The notes under the pieces: model-generated
Seen by the model: only the letters and a program-made list of their open reading frames with translations
Databases searched by the model: none
Told to the model about the DNA's origin: nothing
Made by a program: the position numbers and the translations under genes
Shown here: in pieces, positions 11,356 to 19,050 of the stretch
Layout of the letters: every line of letters begins with the position of its first letter
Numbering within the stretch: position 1 is the stretch's first letter
NCBI GenBank assembly: GCA_027486835.1
Contig: JAIXOJ010000109.1
Coordinates: 1-32,044, forward strand
DNA from: Chitinophagaceae bacterium
GTDB lineage: Bacteria > Bacteroidota > Bacteroidia > Chitinophagales > Chitinophagaceae
Direction: 5' to 3'
DNA length: 32,044 bases

Positions 11356-11555
11356 AATTAGACCATAATTGTTGGCGTTTTAGGATTAAGCAAGGTAAAA
11401 ACTACCTTTTAGGAATGATCAGTTTTCCATTGTTTAAAACTAAAGTGTACTATTTCAAGAAATTAGGAATAGTATTGATGTGGTGCAAGATAAAATCAAT
11501 AGTGAAGTATTGCATATTCTGAATCGTTCATAGCTTTTTCTTTTAAAATAATGAG

Positions 11556-11583
11556 GCACATGAATAGGTAGTTATTCATGTGC
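11556..11583 (+). terminator. Hairpin terminator or attenuator before the YhhN-like gene
   Basis: A perfect 11-bp inverted repeat, GCACATGAATA / TATTCATGTGC, with a 6-nt loop GGTAGT is followed by the T-rich tract TTTATTGCTTTCTTT. It ends only 20 bases before the ATG at 11604. It may end transcription of the PID-CTERM-like gene, or act in the leader of the gene that follows. Confidence 0.68.
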
Positions 11584-11603
11584 TTTATTGCTTTCTTTAA
11601 ATA

Positions 11604-12323
11604 ATGAATCATCAAGAAAATAAATTGGCAACCATTGGAAAGTTGTCGTTAGTTGTGCTGTTTTGGATTTGTTTAGGAGTAGAAAGTTATGCCTTATTTA
11701 CCAATCATTTTTTGCTCTATGGGATGGCTAGACCTTTAATTGTGCCACTATTGTTTTTCAGGGTTTTTAGTGAAAGCAATAAGGGACAGCTAGGAGCGAT
11801 ATTTTTTATATCGTTTGTTATTTCCATCCTAGCCGATGTATTAACCCTATATGGAAATAGCCTATCTATGGGTTATGTAGGGCTAAGCATGTATTCAATC
11901 AGCTATTTAGCATTAGGGTGTTTCATTCTAAATAAAATTAGCACATTGGATGTACGATATATAGTTTTGATAATGGGCGGAATGCTATTTTTTGGAGTGG
12001 ATATATTGTGGATTATTATTCCAAAATCGAGAGACACAATTTTCTATTTACAATTATGCTTGCATGTTGCTGTCATTCTTTTTCTATTATTCTCAGCAAT
12101 ATATTTATTCATCAAAAAAAAGGAAGTTACTTATCCAATCATTTTTTTGATAGCAATTTTCTTCGTTATCCTAGCGAATGGTCTTTATGCCATCAGCTTA
12201 CTAAAGTATCATATTCATAACCCTATTGTCAATATGGTAGTAGGTCTTAGTCATGGCTTGTACATTTACTTTTTTGCAAATGGAGCGATTAAAACCATTA
12301 ACGAAGCCAATGAATTTGATTAA
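11604..12323 (+). CDS. YhhN-family-like integral membrane protein
   Basis: This 239-residue protein is almost entirely hydrophobic, with about seven or eight membrane helices (for example around residues 12-30, 38-52, 63-82, 88-108, 113-136, 144-168, 174-196 and 208-226). The features ARPLIVPLLFF near the N-terminus and a polar ISILADVLTL in a helix resemble the K-P-L-x-x-P and G-D-x-x-L motifs of YhhN proteins, some members of which are lysoplasmalogenases. The match is by eye only and the D is the main polar residue I can align. Length fits the family (about 210-240). It stands alone, with a hairpin in front and an insertion sequence behind. A generic multi-pass membrane protein is the alternative. 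Confidence 0.55.
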   Translation: MNHQENKLATIGKLSLVVLFWICLGVESYALFTNHFLLYGMARPLIVPLLFFRVFSESNKGQLGAIFFISFVISILADVLTLYGNSLSMGYVGLSMYSISYLALGCFILNKISTLDVRYIVLIMGGMLFFGVDILWIIIPKSRDTIFYLQLCLHVAVILFLLFSAIYLFIKKKEVTYPIIFLIAIFFVILANGLYAISLLKYHIHNPIVNMVVGLSHGLYIYFFANGAIKTINEANEFD

Positions 12324-12553
12324 TCAGCAAGCCAAGAGAATAAAATAGATTTTAGTATTTATGCTAGAAATCCATTGTCAAAAAGTTAATTGACCCAAAC
12401 TAAAAAAAGACATTTTGTCATAAAATAACAGTTGAGTGACTAAACATGACAAATGGGTCACCTAGAAATGCTCGTGTATTAGGAAGAAATGCAATTGTAT
12501 CACCCTAATGAGCTTATGTATTAAAAAGAATTGTTCGTGCATTATAAGTAAAT
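12324..12553. other. Intergenic spacer with nested inverted repeats
   Basis: No gene is visible between the membrane protein and the insertion sequence. The stretch contains two nested 7-bp inverted repeats: TGACCCA (12391-12397) with TGGGTCA (12454-12460), and TTGTCAT (12415-12421) with ATGACAA (12446-12452). An AT-rich string with imperfect direct repeats (CGTGTATTA, TATGTATTA, CGTGCATTA) follows. No function can be assigned. Confidence 0.45.
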
Positions 12554-12653
12554 CACTATTGTCCGAGATAAAATGTTAAATGCCGATTTCATCGGCTGAA
12601 CCCTATTTACAAGACAACAGAAAATCAAAAAACTGAAAAGCGGGGGGAAGTAA

Positions 12654-13866
12654 TTAATTAGAAAACAAATCGGTTTTTTTAGATAGGGTTTTCGTATTTC
12701 TAGCTCTTTTTTTATTGTGCAATGCTAGCAAGTCTTTGATGCTAATATAGCTAGGCAGGTGCATTCTTAAAACGGCCACCGTGTTACTAAATGCCATTTT
12801 CGATTTATTCTGAAAATGAATATGGCTTAATAATAACAGCGCAATCAAAGCACACCAAATTTGAATCTCAATTGCATTTTGATTATCGCCTACGAAATAG
12901 TGAAGTGGGAAATTTTGTTTAAGCTTCTTAAAAAACAATTCAATACGCCACCGATACCTATAAATATCCGCTATTACAACTGCCGCCAATTCAACATTGT
13001 TGCTGATAAACTCATAGACGCCTATTATTTTCCGAGTCCCACCATGCTATCCTCCGTAATTGGAGCAGTTGGCTTTTGCCATCGCCGTCAGTATAACGTT
13101 GCTGTATTATTTCGTCCTTTAAGATGGCATGGGGCATCTCATTGGTCAGTATCCGTTCACTGATGCTGGTATAAACGGCATTGCTCTTCTGACGGGTGAT
13201 AAAATAGATACCGGACTGTGTAAATGCGGCAAACTGTGGATAATTATTATATCCTTTATCGAAGGTCAGGAATGAGCCTTCAGGTAGCTTGATGTATTGG
13301 AGAATCTGTTGGTCGTTAACAGCTGCCGCATTGAATTGAACTAGAACAGGCATTAGGGTTGCCCCTTGCAGCATGGTGTTCTTTTTTATGCCTCCTTTTT
13401 TCTTTCCACCAGCAGCATGTCGCCCCGATGTTTTAAGAATTGCTTTGAATAGCCCAAAGACGGTTGAATCGATAATAAATAGCTTAGAAAGCACGTTTTT
13501 AGGTAGGGTGCTGTCCGAGATAGCGCCATTGTACTTGGTATTTAGGTGATTAAAAATATCCTGAAAAACAGCGGATGGGCGGCGAATATTCGCATCGGAC
13601 AGGGTGCTTCTTGCCGGCACTTCTAATAGGTTGATATGATTAAGTTTACCCTCATACGCTTCAAGCCCCATACAGATTTCGCGTAAAGAAGTACATCCAG
13701 CAAGCACAGAAAACAGCATGGTTACAAAATGTTCCCAAGACTTTAATCGCTTAATACGCAGATCTTATTTGTGATTAATAATAATATGTTCAAGCTCGTT
13801 TTTGGTACATAAAGAAAGTATTTGGGACAGTACGTGCTGTCCGACATAGGTCGTAGATTTGTTCAA
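12654..13866 (-). pseudogene. Broken IS4-family DDE transposase
   Basis: Read with corrections, this encodes a transposase of about 403 residues. The N-terminal DUF4372-like part (NKSTTYVGQHVLSQILSLCT) begins at a TTG codon (13864-13866) where ATG might be expected. It hits an in-frame TAA at 13765-13767 after NHK, and resumes at DLRIKRLKSWEHFVTMLFSV. DDE-domain aspartates are visible in LFIIDSTVF and LTFDKGYNNY. Near 13015-13020 a frameshift (net +1 base) separates ENNRR from YEFISNNVELAAVV, after which the IS4 signature Y-(2)-R-(3)-E-(6)-K is intact in YRYRWRIELFFKKLK. The two surviving open segments are 13012-13719 and 12654-12989. With a stop, a shift and a doubtful start it should make no active enzyme, although the terminal repeats could still be mobilised in trans. 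Confidence 0.9.
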
Positions 13867-13906
13867 AATTGTTAGTTTTATAAGTGGTATCTGCAAACTA
13901 ACAAAA

Positions 13907-13930
13907 AGGGGGCTACAAGCCCCCTTTTAA
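13907..13930. terminator. GC-rich hairpin inside the right end of the insertion sequence
   Basis: GGGGGCT (13908-13914) pairs with AGCCCCC (13918-13924) around a 3-nt loop, flanked by A-run and T-run arms with one extra C. It looks like a bidirectional terminator and probably shields the transposase from outside transcription. Confidence 0.6.
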
Positions 13931-13953
13931 CATTTTATCTCGGACAATAGTGG

Positions 13954-14318
13954 TTTGCAACCAACAAATTGAAAATGTGGATGTTAATTGCAACTAAAGC
14001 ACCTTAGGTTAATAATTGTTTCCACTCAGGTATTTAGCCATTCTGGGATAAATACAAGGGATGTACAATTAGTGATGAACACTTTACCCAAAAGTGGTTA
14101 TTGAGGGTTTTGCCTGAATGACGCGAACACTGTTACGACTCTTTTAAAAATTTCTTGGGAGAATTCAGAAAGAATGTCAAATTACTATAGCTTTTTTATC
14201 AACACTCCTGCCTACTATTAATAATGTATCAAACAAAGGCAATACAAAAATCAATTTAAACTGGGTTAGTCAATAGGTAAAACAAGGTGGAGTACTATTT
14301 TTCTTAGGTTTAAATTTG
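13954..14318. other. Intergenic spacer, no gene seen
   Basis: About 365 bp lie between the insertion sequence and the 3' end of the LacI-type gene. I see no coding region with a recognisable product, no RNA gene and no strong terminator hairpin here. Confidence 0.5.
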
Positions 14319-15335
14319 TTAACGAACGGTAGAATGTCTGATGATTAACTCTGTTGTTAAGGTTTTGATGATTCCGCTTGTTTTTGGTAAATGACCATTA
14401 ATTAGGTTAAATAATAGTTCTGCAGCCGTTTCTCCAATTTTTACCATTGGCTGCGAAATGGTAGTAAGCGATGGTTCCATTAGAGCCGAAATGGGGTCGT
14501 TACTGAATCCTACAACGGCAAAATCCTCTGGAATCTTCATTCCTCTTGCTTTGATTATTTGAATAGCTTCAATTGCTGTGGGGTCGTTTATGGCAAATAA
14601 TGCATTGGGTGGATTTGGTAAATCTAGTAGGTGATTAACATGCGTATGCACATTCTCTATTCGTAAATCGTAAGGGATAATTATTTGTTCATCCAAAGGA
14701 ATATGGTATTTTCTTAGTGCAGCTAGGTATCCATTTAACCGTCTTCTACTAATGGCTAGATTGTCTGGACCTCCTAAGTGAGCTATTCTAGTTTTGCCTG
14801 TAAGAATTAAATGTTCAACAGCTCTAAAAGAACTGTCATAATCATCTACAACTACTTTAGGTGCTTGAATGTCTTCACAAACCCGATTAAAAAAAACGAT
14901 CGGTATTTCCTTTCTTTGAAATACAGTTAAGTGGTCAAAATTGGTCGTTTCTTTGGTCAGCGAAATAATGAGCCCCTCTACTTGGTTAGCCATCATAACT
15001 TCTGCATTGGCCACTTCCGTTTCGTATTTCTCATTAGATTGAGCAATAATGGTATTGTAGCCCGCCTTAGTGGCAATAGCTTGCACACCAGTAATCACTT
15101 TTGGAAAATAGGAACTAAAAAATTCGGGTACAATAATGCCAATTGTATTTGTCTTGTGCGTTACTAATGTACTAGCGAAAATATTCTTCTTGTATTCTAA
15201 TTTCTTAGCCAGTTCTAATACAGCAATCCGCGTTTGTTCATTCACAGTTGTAACGCCAGACAAAACCCTAGAAACAGTTGTTTTGGAAATGTTCAATTCT
15301 TTAGCTATGTCTTTAATCGTTACGGGCTTAATCAT
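14319..15335 (-). CDS. LacI/GalR-family transcriptional regulator
   Basis: This 338-residue protein, usual length for the family, is probably a sugar-responsive DNA-binding regulator of the neighbouring polysaccharide locus. Residues about 4-55 form the LacI helix-turn-helix and hinge: VTIKDIAKELNISKTTVSRV followed by LSGVTTVNEQTRIAVLELAKKLEYKKN. Residues about 60-330 are the periplasmic-binding-protein-like effector domain, with NTIGIIVPEFFSSYFPKVIT, VEGLIISLTKE, VVDDYDSSFRAVEHLI, RIAHLGGP, NALFAINDPTAIEAIQIIKA and FAVVGFSNDPISALMEPSLT. It is transcribed divergently from the susC-like gene across about 420 bp that hold a CG-centred palindrome, the usual arrangement for a local regulator. Whether it represses or activates, and which sugar it senses, cannot be read from sequence. 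The start is the first ATG before the helix-turn-helix. Confidence 0.93.
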   Translation of the reverse strand: MIKPVTIKDIAKELNISKTTVSRVLSGVTTVNEQTRIAVLELAKKLEYKKNIFASTLVTHKTNTIGIIVPEFFSSYFPKVITGVQAIATKAGYNTIIAQSNEKYETEVANAEVMMANQVEGLIISLTKETTNFDHLTVFQRKEIPIVFFNRVCEDIQAPKVVVDDYDSSFRAVEHLILTGKTRIAHLGGPDNLAISRRRLNGYLAALRKYHIPLDEQIIIPYDLRIENVHTHVNHLLDLPNPPNALFAINDPTAIEAIQIIKARGMKIPEDFAVVGFSNDPISALMEPSLTTISQPMVKIGETAAELLFNLINGHLPKTSGIIKTLTTELIIRHSTVR

Positions 15336-15348
15336 CGTTGTTACGTTG

Positions 15349-15372
15349 ATTTATTAATAGTGAATAATAAAT
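15349..15372. promoter_or_regulatory. AT-rich inverted repeat upstream of the LacI-type gene
   Basis: An 8-bp perfect inverted repeat, ATTTATTA / TAATAAAT, with an 8-nt spacer lies 14-37 bases upstream of the regulator start. Its position in the leader suggests a regulatory role such as autoregulation or part of the promoter, but its composition is low-complexity. Confidence 0.3.
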
Positions 15373-15419
15373 ACAGTAGAAGTATTCTATGGCAGGGCAA
15401 ATCTAAGGTAGTAATTCAT

Positions 15420-15429
15420 AAAACGTTTT
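15420..15429. promoter_or_regulatory. Candidate secondary LacI-family operator AAAACGTTTT
   Basis: A 10-bp perfect palindrome with a central CG, AAAACGTTTT, lies 85 bases upstream of the regulator start. It shares the AACGTT centre with the stronger palindrome at 15608-15621. The centres are 190 bp apart, close to 18 helical turns, so looping by one regulator could be considered. The short, AT-rich form keeps confidence low. Confidence 0.3.
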
Positions 15430-15561
15430 TTGTTCTTGCTGGAAAGGCAGTGCGTCTTTTTTGGGGGAAGCAAAACAAGCTTAAGGCAAATAAGGCGTAT
15501 CCAATGTTAGATGAAGATATGCAAAAAAAGGATGGAAATGGCATAATTGGGTAACTATCTA

Positions 15562-15600
15562 TAGGCTAAATAAGCCTAAATCAGCTTGATGCAACATCAA
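15562..15600. repeat. Two small adjacent inverted repeats in the divergent promoter region
   Basis: TAGGCT / AGCCTA (15562-15567 and 15573-15578, 5-nt spacer) is followed by TTGATG / CATCAA (15586-15591 and 15595-15600, 3-nt spacer). They lie just upstream of the operator-like palindrome. They could be additional protein sites or leader hairpins. Confidence 0.35.
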
Positions 15601-15607
15601 ATCGAGT

Positions 15608-15621
15608 AGGGAACGTTCCCT
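15608..15621. promoter_or_regulatory. Probable LacI-family operator AGGGAACGTTCCCT
   Basis: A perfect 14-bp palindrome with a central CG has the classical LacI/GalR operator form, two half-sites around a CG step where the hinge helices insert. It is 137 bases upstream of the susC-like start and 273 bases upstream of the divergent regulator start. Flanking bases add partial symmetry (TCGAGT on the left, TCGAC on the right). Likely bound by the regulator encoded at 14319-15335; this is inference from position and form. Confidence 0.68.
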
Positions 15622-15757
15622 CGACAATAGGTGAATGTAAAGCCTGATTTTGCCATTTTTTATGCCAATGTTGACGAAACGCACGATAATATTGCTTATC
15701 ATTTGATTGCATTGTTGAAATTGAAAAGTAATTTGCTTATATCCACATTAGATTGCT

Positions 15758-18700
15758 ATGCGTAAAAAGACGTTTTTGAAAATCACTCATTTCTGCTGTT
15801 TGTGTACATTATTCATGTTGTTTCCATTTGTTCGATTGGCAGCTCAAGAAGTACTAGTAACAGGTTCGGTTTTTGACACAGTAAAGAAAGCACCGCTCGC
15901 GTTCGTAAGCGTGAAAGTTTTGGGGAAAGTAGATAAAGGGGTGGCTACGACCAATTCAGGAGCTTTTTCATTGAAAGTGGCCAAATCTGCTGTAATAAGA
16001 TTTTCATTAGTAGGGTATGAATCGAAAGAGCTTTCAGTGGAATCAATCAAGAAAAATCCTACAATAATACTTAAGGCCATTGCAGCAGACTTAGATGACG
16101 TGGTGGTAGTAGGTTATGTGGCACAAAAAAGAAAGGATTTCTCCACTGCCATTTCTAATGTAAGTACTAAAAATGCCACAGAAGGTGGCTATTCTAACTT
16201 TCAGCAATTGATAGGTGGGAGAGCTGCTGGTGTTTTAGTTACGGAGAATAGTGCAGAGCCTGGTGGCGGCATCAATATTGAGGTGCGCGGTACCGGCAGC
16301 TTAAATTTTTCGACACAGCCTTTGTATGTCATTGATGGTATCCCATTTGAACAACCTAACCTTAATCTTACTTCTAATACAAATATCAGTGCAGTAGTGG
16401 GAAATAATGTTGCCAATCCGCTATCCACCATCAACCCAACAGATATTGAATCACTAGAGATTTTAAAAGACGCAGCGGCTACGGCTATATATGGAAGTAG
16501 AGGAGCTAATGGGGTCATTCTTATCACTACCAAAAAAGGGAAAGTGGGTAAAACCAAGGTTACAGTTGGCCTCAATCAGGCATATGTTATGCCTCAACGG
16601 TATGAAAAGCTATTGGATGCAAAGGACTATGCGGTATTTGCAAACGAGGCTTGGAAGTATCGTCAATCGATAGGTACCTATACACCTTCGACCTTTATAC
16701 CATATACCGATGGGGAGATTGATTCACTACAGACCTACGATCATCAAAGAGAGCTGATGCAGGTGGCCAAATCAACGGATGCGAATATTAGCATTTCTGG
16801 CGGGTCACCGATGTCAAAGTATTATTTATCTGGTCAATATTTCTATCAACCAGGAATTATACCTAATACTTCATTAAATAGGTATAGCTGTAAGTTTAAT
16901 TACGATGCAACGCTTTCTCCTAAGTTAACCATGACGGCAAATATTAGCGTTAACAATACGGAACGCAATGGCAACGCAACAGCTAATTTAATGGGGCGGG
17001 CAAAGAGTTGGTCACCAGCTTCCCCTTTTATAAACCCCGATGGCTCATTTAATCGTCTTTACAACCATTTATATGGTTACGGAAATGGTTACTACAATGA
17101 CTCTGTCTATGGATCTATTTATTACAACCCTCGATTTCCTTTAAGTACCATATTGGCTGCTAACGGAAACATAAATACCAACAATCCATTAATGTTCACT
17201 TCTTCCAGAGGTGTTAAAAATGTAAACAACTCTACACAAATTTTAGCAAACCTTAGTCTTACTTATGCATTTACAAATTCGCTAAAACTTACTGGAACAT
17301 TGGCACTGACCCAGTTTAATTCTGTCTTGCAAACCTATATTCCCATTTCAATAGTACCAACTTTTGGTACACAGCGTGGGGACGCATCCATTGGTAATTC
17401 GCAAAATAAATCTGCTTTGTATCAGTTAAACTTGAGTTACAGAAAATCGATTGGAAAACACGCTATTTCTTTAGCTGCTGTTGCTTCAGCAGAAAAGTAT
17501 ATTTCTGAAACGCAAAGTGTTGGGAGTTCAGGTTTTACATCTGATATTACTTCTTTTTATTCCATTCAATCAGGCGCTGTGCCTGGCGTACCAAAAGCTA
17601 CCTATAGTGCTTTTCAATTGGTTTCATCGGTACTGCAGGGGGTTTATTCCTATCAAGACAAATACATTCTTAATCTATCAGGTCGTTTTGATGGTACTTC
17701 AAAATTTGCTGATAACAATAAGTATGGGTTTTTCCCTTCAACAGGATTGGCTTGGAAGGTGGATAAGGAAAAATGGTTTAAAATCAACAAGTCTTTGGTA
17801 AATGAACTGAAACTGAGGGTGAGTTTTGGAATAGTTGGTAATCAAGGTATCAACCCTTATTCCACAATGGCCACTTTGTCTAGTAACTACATTGTGTTTG
17901 GCAATAGTACAGCTAACATCGGGTATTATCCAACGATATTGGCTAACCCAGGATTGAAATGGGAAAAAACACAGTCATTAAATAGTGGGATTGATATTGG
18001 TTTGTTTCAAAACAGAATCAATGTAACTGTAGATGCCTACAGAAGGTTTACAAAAGACTTATTGGTAAACGTTACCCCTCCACTTACATCTGGTTTCACA
18101 ACTTACACCGCCAACTTAGCAACCATGCGTAATGAAGGTTTAGAATTTTCCCTTGAAGCTAGGGTAATAGAAAAAAAGGATTTTCGCTTGTCATTTGGTG
18201 GGAATATAGCGTTCAACTGGAATAAAGTGGAGAAATTAACTGGTTCAGCAGGTGAATATTATAATCCACCAGCAGGGGCGATTGGTACAGGCGGTTATAT
18301 AACAAGGATAGAACCAGGCAAACCTGTAGGTCAATTTTTTGGTTACAAGTCAATCGGGATATGGAACGATTCCTCTATCAAAACCAAGCCTACTACTTTT
18401 ATGCCATCAGCAAAAGAAGGCGACAGAAGGTATGCTGATTTGAACAACGACAACTTATTGTCTGATGCCGATAGAACATATATCGGTAGTGCATTGCCGA
18501 AATACTTTGGAGGGTTTAACATAAATATTTCATACAAATCATTTGACCTTTCTTCCTTTTTTAGCTATTCTATAGGTAGTCAAATATTCAATACTTACCA
18601 GATTACTTATGGTAACATGTCTGGAAATGCCAACATCAGAAAAGATGTTTTTGATAAACGCTATCGGGTTATTTATCCTGATACAGACACTAAATTAATC

Positions 18701-19033
18701 GACGCTATACGGGCAAATAATTTAAAGACCAATGTATCTGTAGCAGGCTCAACCCTTGAGGCTAGAGAAGCAACAGACTACTATATTGAAGACGGATCTT
18801 ATATGCGTTGTCGAGACATTACCATTGGTTATCGGTTACCTTATAAGTTGGTAAAAAAAGCAGGTTTGTCTTCCATGAAAGCATACATAAACCTACAGAA
18901 TGTATTTATGATAACGAAGTATTCGGGCCTAAATCCAGAGGTGAGTTCCAGAGGTGGGTTAGTAAGAGGAGTGGATGATGGTTCTGCACCTTTGTCAAGA
19001 GGGCTTAGAATAGGGTTTAACGCTAATTTTTAA
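15758..19033 (+). CDS. SusC/RagA-family TonB-dependent outer-membrane transporter
   Basis: This 1091-residue protein imports oligosaccharides across the outer membrane with energy from TonB. A signal peptide (residues 1 to about 29, ending LAA-Q) is followed by a carboxypeptidase-regulatory-like beta domain (about 30-112: TGSVFDTVKKAPLAFVSVKV). Next comes the SusC signature DDVVVVGYVAQKRKDF near 113-128, where VAQ replaces the more usual GTQ. The plug domain (about 120-265) includes LIGGRAAGVLVTENSAEPGG, IEVRGTGSLNFSTQPLYVID and LEILKDAAATAIYGSRGANG. The rest is the beta-barrel (for example LKWEKTQSLNSGIDIGLFQN and YYIEDGSYMRCRDITIGYRL), ending in the aromatic FNANF. Length is normal for the family. 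It is the first gene of the PUL and lies 17 bases before its SusD partner. Confidence 0.96.
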   Translation: MRKKTFLKITHFCCLCTLFMLFPFVRLAAQEVLVTGSVFDTVKKAPLAFVSVKVLGKVDKGVATTNSGAFSLKVAKSAVIRFSLVGYESKELSVESIKKNPTIILKAIAADLDDVVVVGYVAQKRKDFSTAISNVSTKNATEGGYSNFQQLIGGRAAGVLVTENSAEPGGGINIEVRGTGSLNFSTQPLYVIDGIPFEQPNLNLTSNTNISAVVGNNVANPLSTINPTDIESLEILKDAAATAIYGSRGANGVILITTKKGKVGKTKVTVGLNQAYVMPQRYEKLLDAKDYAVFANEAWKYRQSIGTYTPSTFIPYTDGEIDSLQTYDHQRELMQVAKSTDANISISGGSPMSKYYLSGQYFYQPGIIPNTSLNRYSCKFNYDATLSPKLTMTANISVNNTERNGNATANLMGRAKSWSPASPFINPDGSFNRLYNHLYGYGNGYYNDSVYGSIYYNPRFPLSTILAANGNINTNNPLMFTSSRGVKNVNNSTQILANLSLTYAFTNSLKLTGTLALTQFNSVLQTYIPISIVPTFGTQRGDASIGNSQNKSALYQLNLSYRKSIGKHAISLAAVASAEKYISETQSVGSSGFTSDITSFYSIQSGAVPGVPKATYSAFQLVSSVLQGVYSYQDKYILNLSGRFDGTSKFADNNKYGFFPSTGLAWKVDKEKWFKINKSLVNELKLRVSFGIVGNQGINPYSTMATLSSNYIVFGNSTANIGYYPTILANPGLKWEKTQSLNSGIDIGLFQNRINVTVDAYRRFTKDLLVNVTPPLTSGFTTYTANLATMRNEGLEFSLEARVIEKKDFRLSFGGNIAFNWNKVEKLTGSAGEYYNPPAGAIGTGGYITRIEPGKPVGQFFGYKSIGIWNDSSIKTKPTTFMPSAKEGDRRYADLNNDNLLSDADRTYIGSALPKYFGGFNINISYKSFDLSSFFSYSIGSQIFNTYQITYGNMSGNANIRKDVFDKRYRVIYPDTDTKLIDAIRANNLKTNVSVAGSTLEAREATDYYIEDGSYMRCRDITIGYRLPYKLVKKAGLSSMKAYINLQNVFMITKYSGLNPEVSSRGGLVRGVDDGSAPLSRGLRIGFNANF

Positions 19034-19050
19034 TCTAAAAAACATCTAGC

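Larger units (their letters stand above)
12554..13953 (-). mobile_element. Degenerate IS4-family insertion sequence
   Basis: The element of about 1400 bp is bounded by perfect 27-bp inverted repeats: the left end 12554-12580 starts CACTATTGTCCGAGATAAAA, and the right end 13927-13953 is its exact complement. The pairing can be extended outward by a few more bases with one mismatch. Inside is a single transposase gene on the minus strand, now broken. A hairpin of GGGGGCT / AGCCCCC lies just inside the right end (about 13908-13924), a common insulating feature of such elements, and a small hairpin GCCGAT/ATCGGC lies inside the left end (12582-12596). I see no clear target-site duplication, which suggests old age or later rearrangement. 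Confidence 0.9.

Noticed and set aside
12861-13163. Plus-strand 100-codon ORF inside the insertion sequence
   Set aside because: It is antisense to the transposase remnants and has no recognisable product.
12544-13963. Target-site duplication flanking the insertion sequence
   Set aside because: The flanks continue the inverted repeat imperfectly but show no matching direct repeat.
15136-15554. Plus-strand ORFs antisense to and upstream of the LacI-type gene (15136-15357, 15234-15554)
   Set aside because: They are shadows of the regulator and the promoter region, and their translations show no family features.
15702-15735. Bacteroidota-type promoter (TTTG ... TAATTTG) before the susC-like gene
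   Set aside because: The -7 box lacks one T and the spacing of 23 bases is longer than usual, so I do not list it as a supported promoter.
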